Source of the DNA: Uranotaenia lowii
Lineage: Eukaryota > Arthropoda > Insecta > Diptera > Culicidae
Reading direction: 5' to 3'
DNA length: 64,000 nucleotides
Assembly: GCF_029784155.1 (NCBI RefSeq)
Contig: NC_073692.1
Span: forward strand, 320,535,726 to 320,599,725
Shown here: positions 34,516 through 45,322 of the stretch, one piece after another
Layout: every line of letters begins with the position of its first letter
Position numbering within the stretch: position 1 is the first letter of the stretch
Position numbers and translations under genes: made by a program
The notes under the pieces: generated by a model
The model's database searches: none
The model's input: only the letters and a program-made list of their open reading frames with translations
What the model was told of the DNA's origin: nothing

Positions 34516-35093
34516 GGCTTTGAAGTCGATAAATGAACGGTGCGTAGGGACTTGGTATTCAAGGCAGTTTTGGAGGATTTGCCGTAGTGTCCGTCGTTGA
34601 CCGTCTCTCCATGAAACCGGCCTGATGACTTCCCACGAATCTGGGACAACACTTTGTAGGCGGAATTGAGGACAGTGATTGCTCGGTAATTCTCACAGTG
34701 AAATTTGTCGCCCTTCTTGTAGATGGGGCATATTGCCCCCTCCTTCCACTCCTCCGGTAGCTGTTCTATGTCCCAGATCCGGACTATCAACCGGTGTAGG
34801 CAATCGGCCAACTTGTCTGGGCCCATTTTGATGAGTTCAGCTGCGATGCCATCCTTCCCAGCCGACTTATTTCTATTCAGCTGGCGAATGGCTTCCTTAA
34901 CTTCACTCATCGTTGGGATTGGCTCCTCTACGTCGTTGGCTACGCCGGCGATGTACCTTCCCCCACCGTCTTGATCTCCTGCATGTGCGCCGTTCAGGTG
35001 TTCATCGAAGTGCTGCTTCCACCTTTTCATCACCTCACGATTGTCCGTCAGGATGCCTCCGTCCTTATTCCGACACATTTCGGCTTGCGACAC
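34516..35093 (-). pseudogene. RTE-type reverse transcriptase fragment
   Basis: Coding-like from about 35093 down, with RT motifs SAGKDGIAAELIKMG and PIYKKGDKFHCENYRAI. A frameshift near 34640 scrambles the region before catalytic domain A, whose FIDFKAAYD-like sequence is recognisable in another frame at the insertion site. Confidence 0.75.
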
Positions 35094-35310
35094 GAAACTT
35101 TTGCGGGATGCGCTGAGTTTCTGATAGAACTTTCGTGATTCTTGGGAACGATGCAGCTACTCCAGCTCCTCGAGCTCGTCCTCCTCCAGGGGCGCTTTTT
35201 CTCCTGGAAAATTCGGACTCACTTTCTCTTCCACTGTCGATGATTTTCCACGTTCCAGATCGGCACAGTAGATGGAACGCGGTTGTTGGACTACAGAGCT
35301 GCTGAAAATG

Positions 35311-35584
35311 CTTCAAAAAGTCAAAACGGAGGAAAAAAATGATTAAAGTATACCTCAGGTAACTACAATCTATTTAAAAAAAAATCGAAGTACAGCAACC
35401 TTGAACGATAAAGCCTTATTTAAAATTATTGGGTGGTTCCGTTTCCATTAATTTCTTTTACTTATACGTAATACAATCGTTTTACTATGAAATTCGGCAA
35501 ATCCTGATTTTTCTCAATTTTCTATAGAAGAACAAAATCTTGCATTTCCAAAACAAATGCCTTTATACAAAACATCTTTGGTCC
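35311..35584. other. UBE3D 3' flank
   Basis: About 270 bp between the RTE relic and the UBE3D stop codon. AT-rich, no feature recognised; it should hold the UBE3D 3' end. Confidence 0.4.
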
Positions 35585-37013
35585 TTATGTTATATCCAGA
35601 TAGCTCAGGGTGAAGCCAAGATTGTGTCGATAGCACTCGGGTACGTAGTTCGAATTGCTATCCAAATAGCGAACCGCGGTTCGGAACATCTGCTCCGATA
35701 TTTCCACGTTAACCACATTGTAGTCCTGCATCCAAAAGTCGATTATGGGCTGATGGTCAAACTTCTCGTACCGATACATAACCTTCATCGCCCGGTGCCT
35801 GTCTAGATGAATAATTTTGTGAACTTTCTCGCTTGATTGCTGCTCTTCTTCGTTATCATCTGAATCGTCAACTTCGTTGTCATCAGTAGATTGTCTGCTG
35901 GTCTGTGGTCTCTGACTACTACTTGAATGGTCGGAGGACGAAGAATCTTCAGAATCTGAGGAAGGCTGGGAGATTTTGAAAACATTTAGATTGGCATCCA
36001 TTATCTGCATCAGCATGTAAAACACGTCTCCGTTCAAACCGGGTCGACGCATCTCGAAAATGATTTTAAAAATTGGTGGTAATCCGAGATGTGAGATAAA
36101 GTTGAAATCGTTTACAGTTTTGCGCACCAGATACTGGAAGTGCGCCAAGTTTTGTTCAACTTTGAACAGACTCATCGAGACTGTGTTTGGCTCTACTATT
36201 TTCTGTGGAAGAAAATGAAATCAATGTTACTGTCTAATGATGATTTGAAATAGGCAAAAACTATACCTCAATTTGCTTCTCGAATCTCAAGTTCTCGTAC
36301 CAGATCTTTGCACTTTGATTACGTTTCATGATTCCCAAATACTGCAGGCAGCGTTTGCAGTAGAAAAACCTATCCGCCTTCAAATGAACTCGTTTCATGT
36401 GTTTTCCATCCAACAGCGCATAGAACGGCCCGTAATATAAATCCTGTTCGGTTGGGGTGTAGCGGCTCGAATGTGGCGCCTTGGAGGAACATACTTCGTT
36501 CTCGGTGTTTCCTTCACTGCTGCCATTCTGATGGGGATGCTTATGGCAGTACCAATCGCTACTGTCCATAGTATCTGAGGGTAGTTCCAGGATCCTGTCA
36601 AATGCCACTGGTTGCTCATTGAGAGGGTTTTCGCAATTGCTACATACTATCTTATAGTTAACGTTCACTTCCAGAGCGCATTCCAGTCTCAAATTGGTAC
36701 AGGCATTGTATTCATTGATCGCCAGCACCTCCGAGTGGAATTTGTTCTCGTTGGTATTGATTCGGAAGCAAATGTAGTTATTCTTGATCAGCAACGAGCT
36801 CAATGTTTGGGTGTGCAGTTTAAAATAATCACCCATTCGAAGCTCATAACGTTCGTCATTGTTCTGGGTGCTGATTATTATTCGATCTGAGCCCAAATCG
36901 ATTTTTGTATTCCTTATCTCAGCAAATCGAATACTAAATAGTATGAAAAAGTTGGCACTTTGCAGTCTCGGTCGTAGTTCAACAAGCACACGATCTATGT
37001 TTCCGATAGGCAT
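35585..37013 (-). CDS. UBE3D: UBE3D-like E2-binding E3 ubiquitin ligase
   Basis: The family (UBE2CBP/E3D, HECT-like E2-binding domain) binds E2 enzymes such as UBCH10. Two exons on -: 37013-36267 and 36202-35585, joined in phase 0 across a 64-bp intron (GAG|GTATAG, CCACAG|AAA), giving 454 residues. Exon 1 carries LRLECALEVN, the cysteine pair CSNCENPL, and the signature SDWYCHKH with its Cys/His cluster, then FYCKRCLQYLGI. Exon 2 carries FVYLVRKT-like core sequence, GDVFYMLMQIMDANLNVF, a family-unusual Ser/Asp/Glu-rich insert of about 50 residues, and the conserved end MKVMYRYE...YVPECYRHN...SYLDIT. The ATG at 37011-37013 lies 89 bp after the DcpS stop on the same strand. Confidence 0.88.
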
Positions 37014-37102
37014 TTTTCTTGGTAAAATATTAGTATTTCAACTAGGTATAGTTATTATTGGATTAATTTAATTTTAGCTTTGATATGCGTCAAATAATTT
37101 AT
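37014..37102 (-). other. 89-bp gap between DcpS stop and UBE3D start
   Basis: AT-rich, too short for a usual promoter plus a preceding 3' UTR. No canonical AATAAA on the minus strand. Suggests a dicistronic or overlapping transcript arrangement. Confidence 0.5.
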
Positions 37103-40100
37103 CTATTCTGCTAGCTTAACCCTTTTAGCCTCGGGTTCTTCGGTTCCGCTTCGGGCTGCTTTAAACTTCGCGTACAGTGTATCTGTTTCCTTAAGGACAC
37201 AAGCCAATGTTGATTTTTGGTAGTATTCCGGTAACAATTCTAGATTGGAAATAACCGTGCTTAGGAGATGACTTTTCTCACACTTGATTCCTGGGGGATC
37301 GTGCTTTAGATAGGTAAAGTGAACGTGTAAGTGGTAGAAACTGGGTTGATAGTGCAGGTAGACTCGCAACTGATCCGGCGCTAGACCGTAGCGTTCTTTT
37401 ATGGCTGCAGTTCCTTTGTCCCGGAGGTTTTTCAATAGAGGTAGATGGGCAGCAGTGAGATCACGCAACGATTTAATACCACGTGGTCGTACCAATGCTA
37501 GCAGATACAACTGTTCAAGGGTTCTACCGTCCCATTTTAGGTCCGGCAGGAGAATGAAACCGGTGTCGTCCGATGGGTCCTCGAATACGATACGTTCTTT
37601 TTCTTTGCGATGCTCGAGCACGTTGTACAGCCACTAAAAATATTTAAAAATAAAGTATAGTTTATAGGTTATCTATTTATTTATTTTAAAGTTCCTAAAA
37701 AAAACTTCTGCTAGTGGTTTTTTTTATCGTCGAAGTCAATATTTTCTTATCGATCCCCCTGGCGTAGAGGATAACCTTCCAGTCTTCTAAGCCAACGGTC
37801 ATGAGATCAAATCCCGGTCACGGCATACATGGTACACTTTCTATGGGTTGGTGGTTTTAGCATTTGCAAGATGCTAGCCATCATGTCCTCGAAAGATGTA
37901 CGCTCAGAGTAAAGGGAAAGGAATCTTTTCGAGGAAACATTAAGTTTCATTGAGATCCTGTACGTGTTTGTGTTCGTTTTTTAATAAGAAGATTCCCTGA
38001 AGGCATGGTGATTTAAGACGGTAGTTCCACCTGCTCGGGGTCTAAAGCAGACACGTGTGGTCATCGAGCCAGATGAAGGCGACGAATGAGGTCCGGCGCG
38101 TGCGTTGAAGAGGAGCAGTCCATCTTCAGGAGGAGCCGCCGAAGGCAGTAAGGAGACGCGAATGTGTATGTTGAGGAGGAGCGTTGAGATTTGTCTCTAT
38201 CGTAGCATTCGATAGGACAATAACAACATGCACATAATTAACAAACAATTACTAAAGTAACTGTTGGGACACCTGATCACCCTAGAGGGTTTTTATCACT
38301 GGGCTCCTCCGCTGACATTATGCTGTCAACTGGATCGACGTCATCAAGTGAATGACAGGCATCAACGTGTTAGATCGTCATCTTGTAATCGCAACTTAAA
38401 GAGCGCGCACGCGATAAATTTTATATCCGTTTTTAATTAAAGTCTATTTTATTGTACCCCGATGTTCTTACTATAATGTAAATATCACCTCGTCAACGGG
38501 GATACAACAGTGGCGACGAATGTGCGTATTAATCGACGGTTTTTGCATCGCCCCGTAGATTAATCGCGAGAACCCGTGAGGACAGCAGTTAACCTCAAAA
38601 CGCGCGCCAATTTCCACACACCACGATGGAAGAGCACAACCGGGGGATCAATCCGCCCGGCCAAGGAGGTCATCGTCCGGGATTCAATCCACCCGACCAA
38701 AACGGACCATCCTTCCAGCAGCAGCAGCAACCACCAACTACGGATGTCATCATCGTTCAGCTCCTCCAGCAGCTGCAGCAGCAGCAAACAATCACCAATC
38801 AACTCCTCCAGCAGCAGCGGGAATCGGCAAACCAGCATCAAGGCCTCCTCCAGCAGCAGGAGTCAATTTTCCGTGAGGCCATGTCCACCATCAAAGTGAG
38901 TGTACCACCCAATCCGGAAGCGATTCTGGATTCGCTAGCAGGGAACATCCGAGAGTTCCAGTATGACCCCGAAAGTCAAACGACTTTTGCTGTCTGGTTT
39001 GCCCGATACGAGGATCTTTTTGCGAAGGATGCAGAGCGGTTGGATGATGCAGCAAAAGTGCGGTTGCTGTTGCGACGTCTTGGCAGTAATGAGCACTACA
39101 GGTATGTCAGCTATATTTTACCTAGTGCTCCGAAAGATTTCACGTTCGACAGCACTGTGGCCAAACTAAAAGTGCTTTTCGGCAGCAAGGAGTCGGCCGT
39201 GAAAAAGCGGTTTTCGACCCTCAATGTTACCAAGACGTCGACCGAAGATTTCGTGACGTTTGGCTGCCGTGTGAACAAAATGTGCGTCGAGTTCGAGCTT
39301 ACCAAGCTAACAGAAGAGCATTTTAAATGCTTAATTTTCGTCTGTGGCCTAAAGTCGGAATGCGACTCAGAAATAAGAACCAGGCTCCTGACGAAAATCG
39401 AACACGACGATGACGTCACGCTCGAATCATTGATGACCGAATGTCAACGGTTGATCAATCTTAAAAGTGATGCAGCGATGATTGAAGCCTCACCGAGCCA
39501 AGTTCAAGCCATCAAAGGCAAACAAAACTTCCGGAAGCAATTCCACAAGGCTTTTCCTAAACGAGAGCAGCAACAAAACAGCAACAACCGCAAAAAGGGA
39601 CCCGCTACACCGTGCTGGAACTGTGGTGCAATGCACTTTTCAAACCACTGCAGTTTCCGCAACCACCAGTGTTCCGATTGTAAGCAACGGGGCCACAAGG
39701 AGGGCTATTGCCCCAGCTCAAGGCGTTCATCGAGTGGCCCGAATCAAAGAGGGAGGAAGTTCTCCACCAACACCATCACCCTAGCCATCAACTCGGTGGA
39801 AAGCAAACGTCGTTTTGTGTGGGTGGAGATCAACAACCATCCAGTCAAGCTGCAACTGGATACCGCATCGGACATCACCATCGTGTCGAACAAAACCTGG
39901 GAACGGATTGGCAAACCTGCTGCTCTTCCTATTACTCAAAGTGCCAAGTCCGCTTCCGGTGAGCAAGTTCCCCTCCAGTTCGAGTTCGACTGTAGCATCA
40001 GCATCAACGGAACAGCACACACCAGCCGCGTGTTTGTTTGCTCTGGTTCGCTCAACCTAATGGGTATCGACATCATCGACAAATTCATGCTCTGGTCCGT

Positions 40101-43100
40101 GCCCATCGACAACTTCTGCAGCCATGTAAGTAGCATCCAAACCAACACTAATTCCCTTCAGAAAGCATTTCCGAAACTGTTTAGTTCGACGTTGGGAAAA
40201 TGCACGAAAACGGTGGTGAAATTCGAGCTAAAAGAAAACGTGCAGTGTTCCGTCCAAAGCGACCGGTCTCGTATGCTATGTTAGCAATTGTGGATCAAGA
40301 GCTCGACCGATTACAAAAGCTGAACATCATCTCGCCGGTCGATTACTCGGAGTGGGCCGCTCCGATCGTCGTCGTCCGCAAGGCTAATGGCACCATTAGA
40401 ATTTGCGGAGATTATTCAACCGGATTGAACGACCGACTTCAGTCACATCAATATCCTCTGCCGGTTCCGCAAGACATCTTCTCCAAGCTCGCAGGGTGCA
40501 CAATTTTCAGTCAAATTGACTTGACTGATGCGTTTCTGCAGATAGAGGTCGACGACAGTTGCAAACACCTTCTCACCATCAACACCCACCGCGGTTTGTA
40601 CCAATATAACCGCCTTTCTCCGGGAGTAAAAGCAGCGCCAGGGGCCTTCCAACAATTGATCGATACGATGTTGGCTGGTCTCCCCGGAACGTCCGGATAT
40701 TTCGACGACTTAGTAGTGGGTGGCCGGAACGAAAAAGAACATCAGCAGCATCTTTTCCAAACTCTCCAGCGACTGCAAGAGTTTGGTTTCACCATCCGTC
40801 CGGAAAAATGTTCTTTTGGGCAGAAACAAATCCGTTATTTGGGTCACATTCTGGACAGCCAAGGCCTTCGACCAGACCCAGCCAAAATTGAAGCCATCAA
40901 GAACCTGCCAGCACCCAATGACATCTCCGGCGTTCGGTCCTTCTTAGGGGCCATTAACTTCTACGGGAAATTTGTGCCGAATATGCGGGACCTACGGTAT
41001 CCTTTGGATGAGCTTCTCAAAGCAAACAACTCATTCAACTGGAACAAATCCTGCCAGCAGTCTTTTATGAAATTTAAGGAGATCTTGTCGTCTGATCTTC
41101 TGTTAACCCATTATGACCCGCAAAAAGAAATCGTCGTTTCGGCAGATGCATCATCGATTGGCATTGGTGCAACCATTTGCCATAAGTTTCCCGATGGAAG
41201 GTTAAAGGTCGTGCAACATGCTTCCCGAGCCCTCACGGCCACTGAGCAGCGCTATTCCCAACCAGACCGTGAAGGACTTGCGATCGTCTATGCCGTCACC
41301 AAATTTCACAAGTTCCTTTTCGGCCGGCACTTCCGGCTCCAAACAGACCACATGCCCCTTCTACGAATCTTTGGCAGCAAGAAGGGCATCCCGAACTACA
41401 CAGCCAACCGGCTCCAGCGGTGGGCGCTTACACTACTCTCATACGACTTTGCAATCGAGTACGTGTCCACAGACAAGTTCGGAAATGCTGACATCCTATC
41501 ACGACTCATCAGTCAGCATGTCAAGCCGGATGAAGACTTCGTAGTCGCCTGCACCAACGTGGAAGAGGATTTAAGGTCAGTTATCACAAGTAATATTAAT
41601 CACCTACCTCTCAGTTTTAGTATGGTGCAAAACGCAACACAATCCGATTCTTTACTGGGTAAGGTGGCCCGTTATACAAGTGCTGGATGGCCACGCAATC
41701 GTTCCGATCTTAAGGATTGGGAGCTACAATGTTTCTTCGACCGCCGTGAAAGTCTGACCGTGGTCCAAGTTTGCGTCGTATTCGGCGAAAGGCTTGTGGT
41801 TCCCCAAATCTACCGCAAACGTTGTCTCGCCCAGCTCCACAAAGGCCACCCGGGCATCCAGAGGATGAAATCCATCGCCCGAAGCTTCGTTTACTGGCCC
41901 AGTATCGATCAGCACATCATCGACTACGTCAAGGCTTGCCAGCCATGCGCTTCCGTTGCTCGCACTGCAGAAAAAGCTCCGCCTGTTCCTTGGCCTGCTA
42001 CACCTGGTCCATGGTATCGGGTTCACATCGATTACGCAGGCCCACTCGACGGTGATTATTTCCTGGTAGTCGTCGATGCTCACAGCAAGTGGCCAGAAAT
42101 ATTCCCCACGAAAAGCATAACTTCAGGCGCCACAATCAACATTCTGCGCTCACTTTTTGCCAACAAGGGAATGCCCGAGGTTTTGGTCTCCGATAACGGC
42201 ACGCAATTCACCAGCGCAGATTTTGGCAAATTCTGCAGCGAAAATGGCATCAACCACCTTACTACAGCCCCATTCCATCCGCAATCCAACGGCCAAGCCG
42301 AAAGATTTGTGGACAGTTTCAAGAGAGCGACGAAGAAAATCCAGCAGGGGGGAAGGATCCGTTAAGCAAGCTTTGAATACCTTTCTGCTTACTTAACGGA
42401 CAACCCCGAATGCCAACGTACCTGAGGGTAAATCGCCAGCGGAATTAATGTACGGTCGACCGATTCGTACATGCCTGGATTTACTACGAATTCCACAACC
42501 AAAGCCGAAAGTCGAGATGGAAGAATCCAACAAACAACCAAGGTCGTTCGAGCGCAAACAACTAGTCTACGCCAAGGTTTACGCAAACAACAAGTGGACT
42601 TGGGAACCAGGAGAGGTGCTAGAGAAAGTCGGGCACGTGATGTACAACGTTTGGGTAAACGACCGGAAGCTGATTCGGTCTCACATCAACCAACTTCGTC
42701 AACGTTTTCCGGCTCAAGAAAAATCTGGTCCATCAACAACAAAAGACACCCATCTGCCTCTTAGCATCTTGTTGGATGAATGGGACCTCCCGTTCCAGAC
42801 TGAAACGACACCGAATCCCGAGCCAGGGCTTGAACCAATGCTGCAATCACCTGCTCAACGTTCATCTGTCCATGTCCCGTCTTCGTTGTCCAGTGACCAG
42901 TCGTCAGCGTCTTCATCTTCGTCTACGTCAACATCTGCAGACTTCGAGTCTGCCAACGACTCTACTCCAGCTCTTAGGCGTTCTACCCGTACTCGTAGAC
43001 CGCCTCAAAGGTTCCTGCCGTACCGTCGGTATTAGGAGGGAGATGTTGGGACACCTGATCACCCTAGAGGGTTTTTATCACTGGGCTCCTCCGCTGACAT

Positions 43101-45322
43101 TATGCTGTCAACTGGATCGACGTCATCAAGTGAATGACAGGCATCAACGTGTTAGATCGTCATCTTGTAATCGCAACTTAAAGAGCGCGCACGCGATAAA
43201 TTTTATATCCGTTTTTAATTAAAGTCTATTTTATTGTACCCCGATGTTCTTACTATAATGTAAATATCACCTCGTCAACGGGGATACAACAGTAACCATA
43301 TAGATGGTTTCTGTATAACAAACAGTTAGGTGAAGTGTAATAAAGTATTCCAAGTTCTACCATCACATAGAACAGATCTCTCCTTTCCACTGCCCAAAAT
43401 GCTTCCAACAATAGTTTGCACACTGTCTTCGTCTTCTTCTTATATTTTAGGTGTGAATTTGGTTGTCCATCGATCCAACGGTAACAGCGACACTGTCTTC
43501 GATTCTGGAAAGTTTAGTTCGGGATCTTAGCTGTAGGCCCCACTGTCACGAGATCTGCGAACACTTGACTACAAGGAACTACAAAAAGACGTAGCTTTAA
43601 ACCTATTTTTTAGAAAGAAGTGATATCAAGACGCGACATGATGTCAATAACACAAAATCCTACCCTTAGAATTTTAAGGATAATCATGGTGTCTCACATT
43701 CGTGAATGATTGATTATTTTTCTAATAAAAAAAAATAATAATCCAATAAAGAAAATCACACACTTTACTCGCTAACAAAATGTGCGAGTAAAATTCATAC
43801 CAGCGGATTTTCCAGCGAGATAAACTTACCAGGAATAACACACTTCAAAAATCAGTACGATTAATTTTCTGAGTGGGTGATCGAAATTGCACACCATGCT
43901 AACAGGGTACTAACTAATCATGCGAAAAAGTTTCACAATTTTGGAATGTCGTCAGCTCAACATACCATCGAACCGACAGATAGACATAACAACAAAACGG
44001 CAGCGCACCGTTTGAAAAATTATAAATCGAACAGCGACGTCGCAGAGAACAAAGTGCACAAAACGAAATTCAGCGAGCACGGTCATCGTCGGTCGCAGTC
44101 TTTTACCACACCACACACGCATTTTCAGTTCGGTCGAATATTTCGTGCGAATGTTATAGATGTAGGTAAGTACATTTACCTACTACACTCATGATTCATC
44201 GACCATGCTGTTGCTGATTAACTGACGACGTCGACAGACTTCAAGGTTAGTGGCATTCGTCAATGAAAAATTTGAGCAGTGGTCTTTGAGATGGAGTAGG
44301 TAAATGTAAAATAGAAACGACTCCTACGAAAGTAGTATCTGAGCGAATGAATGTTCCCTCTACCCGAGATTAGGTTAATGAACGAACCCGTTAGCGCAGA
44401 CAATAACAATTTTTGTAAGCAGAAAAATATGATAAGCCATTGGGAGAGCTCTTATTAATTACTTACCTCCAGGCTCAGCTGTTCCTGGTTCAAGTGGGGC
44501 AATGTCACGGTCTGATAATCGTGAGCAGTTTCTTCAATAAGATAGATTTCTTGAGCGGAGTATTTCACGATCAGCTTCTCGTTGGCTGGGTAGATTATTG
44601 TTACTTTGAGTTCTGGGTCGAAGAAACAAAGAGAATTGAAAGGGGGTTAATCTACTTTCGAAAAAATATCCTCAATTAGTAGTAAGGTAAAAAACAAGCT
44701 TACGATTGATTTCCGGATCGGTCACGCACTGGAAGCTGCCGTAGATATCGTTGATGAATTCGGTCTTTAACCTGGAAGCCGATGAGAAGAAGCTGAAGCA
44801 CCTCGATGCTTCCACTGATGCAGTTTCACTTTCACTGTTGGCTTTTGTTTTTGGCAACGTTGCTGAACGCTGATCGCCTTCGTTGTCGCCGTCGGAATTT
44901 GCTTTCGTCACCGACGAGACAAGCAATTGCTGCTCCGTAAATGCCTTCTTTTCCAATACGACGATGGCGTAATCGTTCCCGTCACCTTTTGCAGATAAAT
45001 TCGTGAAATGGCCCACAAGCGAGACCGATTTCTGAGCGCTGTTGTTGTTTAGAATGCGATCTGGGACAAAATAACCCAAATCGTATGGCTGCTTGCAATC
45101 GTCACCATTAGCTGTGTTGGCGCAACTTCCATCTGTGGATGTTGACTGACCTTGATGCCGACGCTTGGAACCTTCATTGTCGTCGCCCCGTTTGGCGTCG
45201 CATGTGGTGGCGTCTTCGACGACAGCGGATGTGCTGTTGTTGGTATTGGTGCTGTTTTCGTTCGTTTGATTTGCTGCTGACGATGGCGACGATTGATTTT
45301 GATTGGCGAGGTCTTCTAGCAT
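37103..45322 (-). CDS. Dcps: Scavenger mRNA decapping enzyme DcpS
   Basis: DcpS hydrolyses the m7GpppN cap left after 3'-to-5' mRNA decay. Three coding exons on -: 45322-44704, 44612-44467, 37633-37103 (phases 1 and 0), total 431 residues. Exon 1 begins with a Ser/Thr/Asn-rich extension of about 75 residues, then the N-terminal dimer domain (DLGYFVPDRILNNNSAQKSV, FINDIYGSFQCV). Exon 2 holds VTIIYPANEKLIVKYSAQEI and TLPHLNQEQLSLE. Exon 3 holds WLYNV, IVFEDPSDDTGFILLPDLKW, the cap-binding LRVYLHYQPS and the HIT triad HLHVHF near residue 355. The start is the first in-frame ATG after an AG acceptor-like site, so a non-coding first exon is likely. Intron 2 is 6.8 kb and contains a whole gypsy element and a SINE. 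Confidence 0.93.
37753..37930 (+). mobile_element. tRNA-derived SINE in the DcpS intron
   Basis: The head looks like a tRNA: A-box-like TGGCGTAGAGG at 37760-37770 and B-box-like GATCAAATCCC at 37805-37815, with about 34 bp between them, as in tRNA genes. An unrelated body follows (TGGTGGTTTTAGCATTTGC). The 3' end and target duplication were not found, so the right limit is approximate. A tRNA pseudogene is the alternative. Confidence 0.6.
37931..38261. other. DcpS intron 2 sequence left of gypsy B
   Basis: Partly GC-rich unique-looking sequence without a recognised element. The last five bases, GTAAC (38257-38261), are the left duplication of gypsy B. Confidence 0.45.
38262..38509 (+). repeat. 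5' LTR of gypsy B
   Basis: 248 bp, TG...CA ends, identical by eye to 43044-43291. No standard AATAAA; AATTAAA is present. Confidence 0.92.
38626..40284 (+). CDS. Gypsy B Gag and protease
   Basis: 552 residues from ATG 38626. The N-terminus is Gln-rich (runs of CAG/CAA at about residues 28-80), followed by a capsid-like domain (WFARYEDLFAKDAERLDDAA, LRRLGSNEHYRYVSYI). Two knuckles follow, CWNCGAMHFSNHC and CSDCKQRGHKEGYC, then an aspartic protease (LQLDTASDITIVSNKTW ... LMGIDIID). The frame changes near 40245, so the last 15 or so residues are not native. Confidence 0.88.
   Translation: MEEHNRGINPPGQGGHRPGFNPPDQNGPSFQQQQQPPTTDVIIVQLLQQLQQQQTITNQLLQQQRESANQHQGLLQQQESIFREAMSTIKVSVPPNPEAILDSLAGNIREFQYDPESQTTFAVWFARYEDLFAKDAERLDDAAKVRLLLRRLGSNEHYRYVSYILPSAPKDFTFDSTVAKLKVLFGSKESAVKKRFSTLNVTKTSTEDFVTFGCRVNKMCVEFELTKLTEEHFKCLIFVCGLKSECDSEIRTRLLTKIEHDDDVTLESLMTECQRLINLKSDAAMIEASPSQVQAIKGKQNFRKQFHKAFPKREQQQNSNNRKKGPATPCWNCGAMHFSNHCSFRNHQCSDCKQRGHKEGYCPSSRRSSSGPNQRGRKFSTNTITLAINSVESKRRFVWVEINNHPVKLQLDTASDITIVSNKTWERIGKPAALPITQSAKSASGEQVPLQFEFDCSISINGTAHTSRVFVCSGSLNLMGIDIIDKFMLWSVPIDNFCSHVSSIQTNTNSLQKAFPKLFSSTLGKCTKTVVKFELKENVQCSVQSDRSRMLC
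40243..42365 (+). pseudogene. Gypsy B reverse transcriptase, RNase H and integrase
   Basis: This frame takes over from Gag-protease near 40245. RT blocks: YSEWAAPIVVVRKANG, SQIDLTDAFLQIEV, LSPGVKAAPGAFQ and YFDDLVVGG (active site YFDD). RNase H: SADASSIGIGATI and LQTDHMPLLRIFG. The integrase has its HHCC region (HKGHPGIQRMK ... CQPC) and the full catalytic triad (HIDYAGPL, VSDNGTQF, HPQSNGQAERF). It ends early because of an extra base in the G-run at 42347-42352. Confidence 0.88.
42366..43035 (+). pseudogene. Gypsy B integrase C-terminal region and Ser-rich tail
   Basis: Continues the integrase in another frame, with an internal TAA at 42394-42396. It then runs from about 42400 to TAG 43033-43035: SPAELMYGRPIRTCLDLL, YAKVYANNKWTWEPGEVLEK and a Ser/Thr-rich tail closing with RTRRPPQRFLPY. 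Together with the upstream breaks this shows the copy is not autonomous as sequenced. Confidence 0.82.
43044..43291 (+). repeat. 3' LTR of gypsy B
   Basis: 248 bp, same as the 5' LTR, followed by GTAAC 43292-43296. Confidence 0.92.
43297..44466. other. DcpS intron 2 sequence right of gypsy B
   Basis: AT-rich intron DNA. It contains small inverted segments such as TTTACTCGC...GCGAGTAAA (about 43764-43794) and GTAGGTAAGTACATTTACCTAC (about 44162-44183). No coding frame is supported; the + frame over 44440-44679 is antisense to DcpS exon 2. Confidence 0.45.

Larger units (their letters stand above)
33211..35310 (-). mobile_element. RTE-type LINE relic on the minus strand
   Basis: Degenerate LINE with its 3' end near 33211 (GTCTCACGAC, shared with the + copy ending at 58376). 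Minus-strand frames show RT blocks NKSAGKDGIAAELIKMG, LPEEWKEGAICPIYKKGD, CENYRAITVLNSAYKVL and the domain A region. Toward the 3' end comes a C-terminal part like that at 57831-58376. Many frameshifts. A 519-bp insert at 33987-34505 splits the domain A region. The RTE assignment is from overall RT type and is moderately sure. Confidence 0.75.
38262..43291 (+). mobile_element. Ty3/gypsy LTR retrotransposon B, antisense to DcpS in its intron
   Basis: 248-bp LTRs (38262-38509, 43044-43291) start TGTTGGGACACC, end GGGATACAACA and appear identical. GTAAC duplications lie at 38257-38261 and 43292-43296. The primer-site-like GTGGCGACGAA begins at 38510 and the purine tract AGGAGGGAGA lies at 43034-43043. 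Gag, protease, RT, RNase H and integrase follow in gypsy order; no envelope frame. The coding body is broken at about 40245, in the G-run 42347-42352, and by TAA at 42394-42396. Confidence 0.93.

Noticed and set aside
36612..37071. Plus-strand frames across UBE3D exon 1
   Set aside because: Antisense shadows of a well-conserved minus-strand coding exon.
37753..37826. Functional tRNA gene
   Set aside because: The boxes deviate from consensus and the fold is poor; followed by a SINE-like body, so a tRNA-derived SINE is more likely.
38560..38899. Leu-rich minus-strand and Ser-rich plus-strand frames over the gypsy B Gln repeats
   Set aside because: CAG/CAA repeats keep several frames open; only the frame with Gag domains and zinc knuckles is supported.
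44440..44679. 79-residue + frame in the DcpS region
   Set aside because: Exactly antisense to DcpS exon 2, whose splice sites and phase fit the minus-strand gene.
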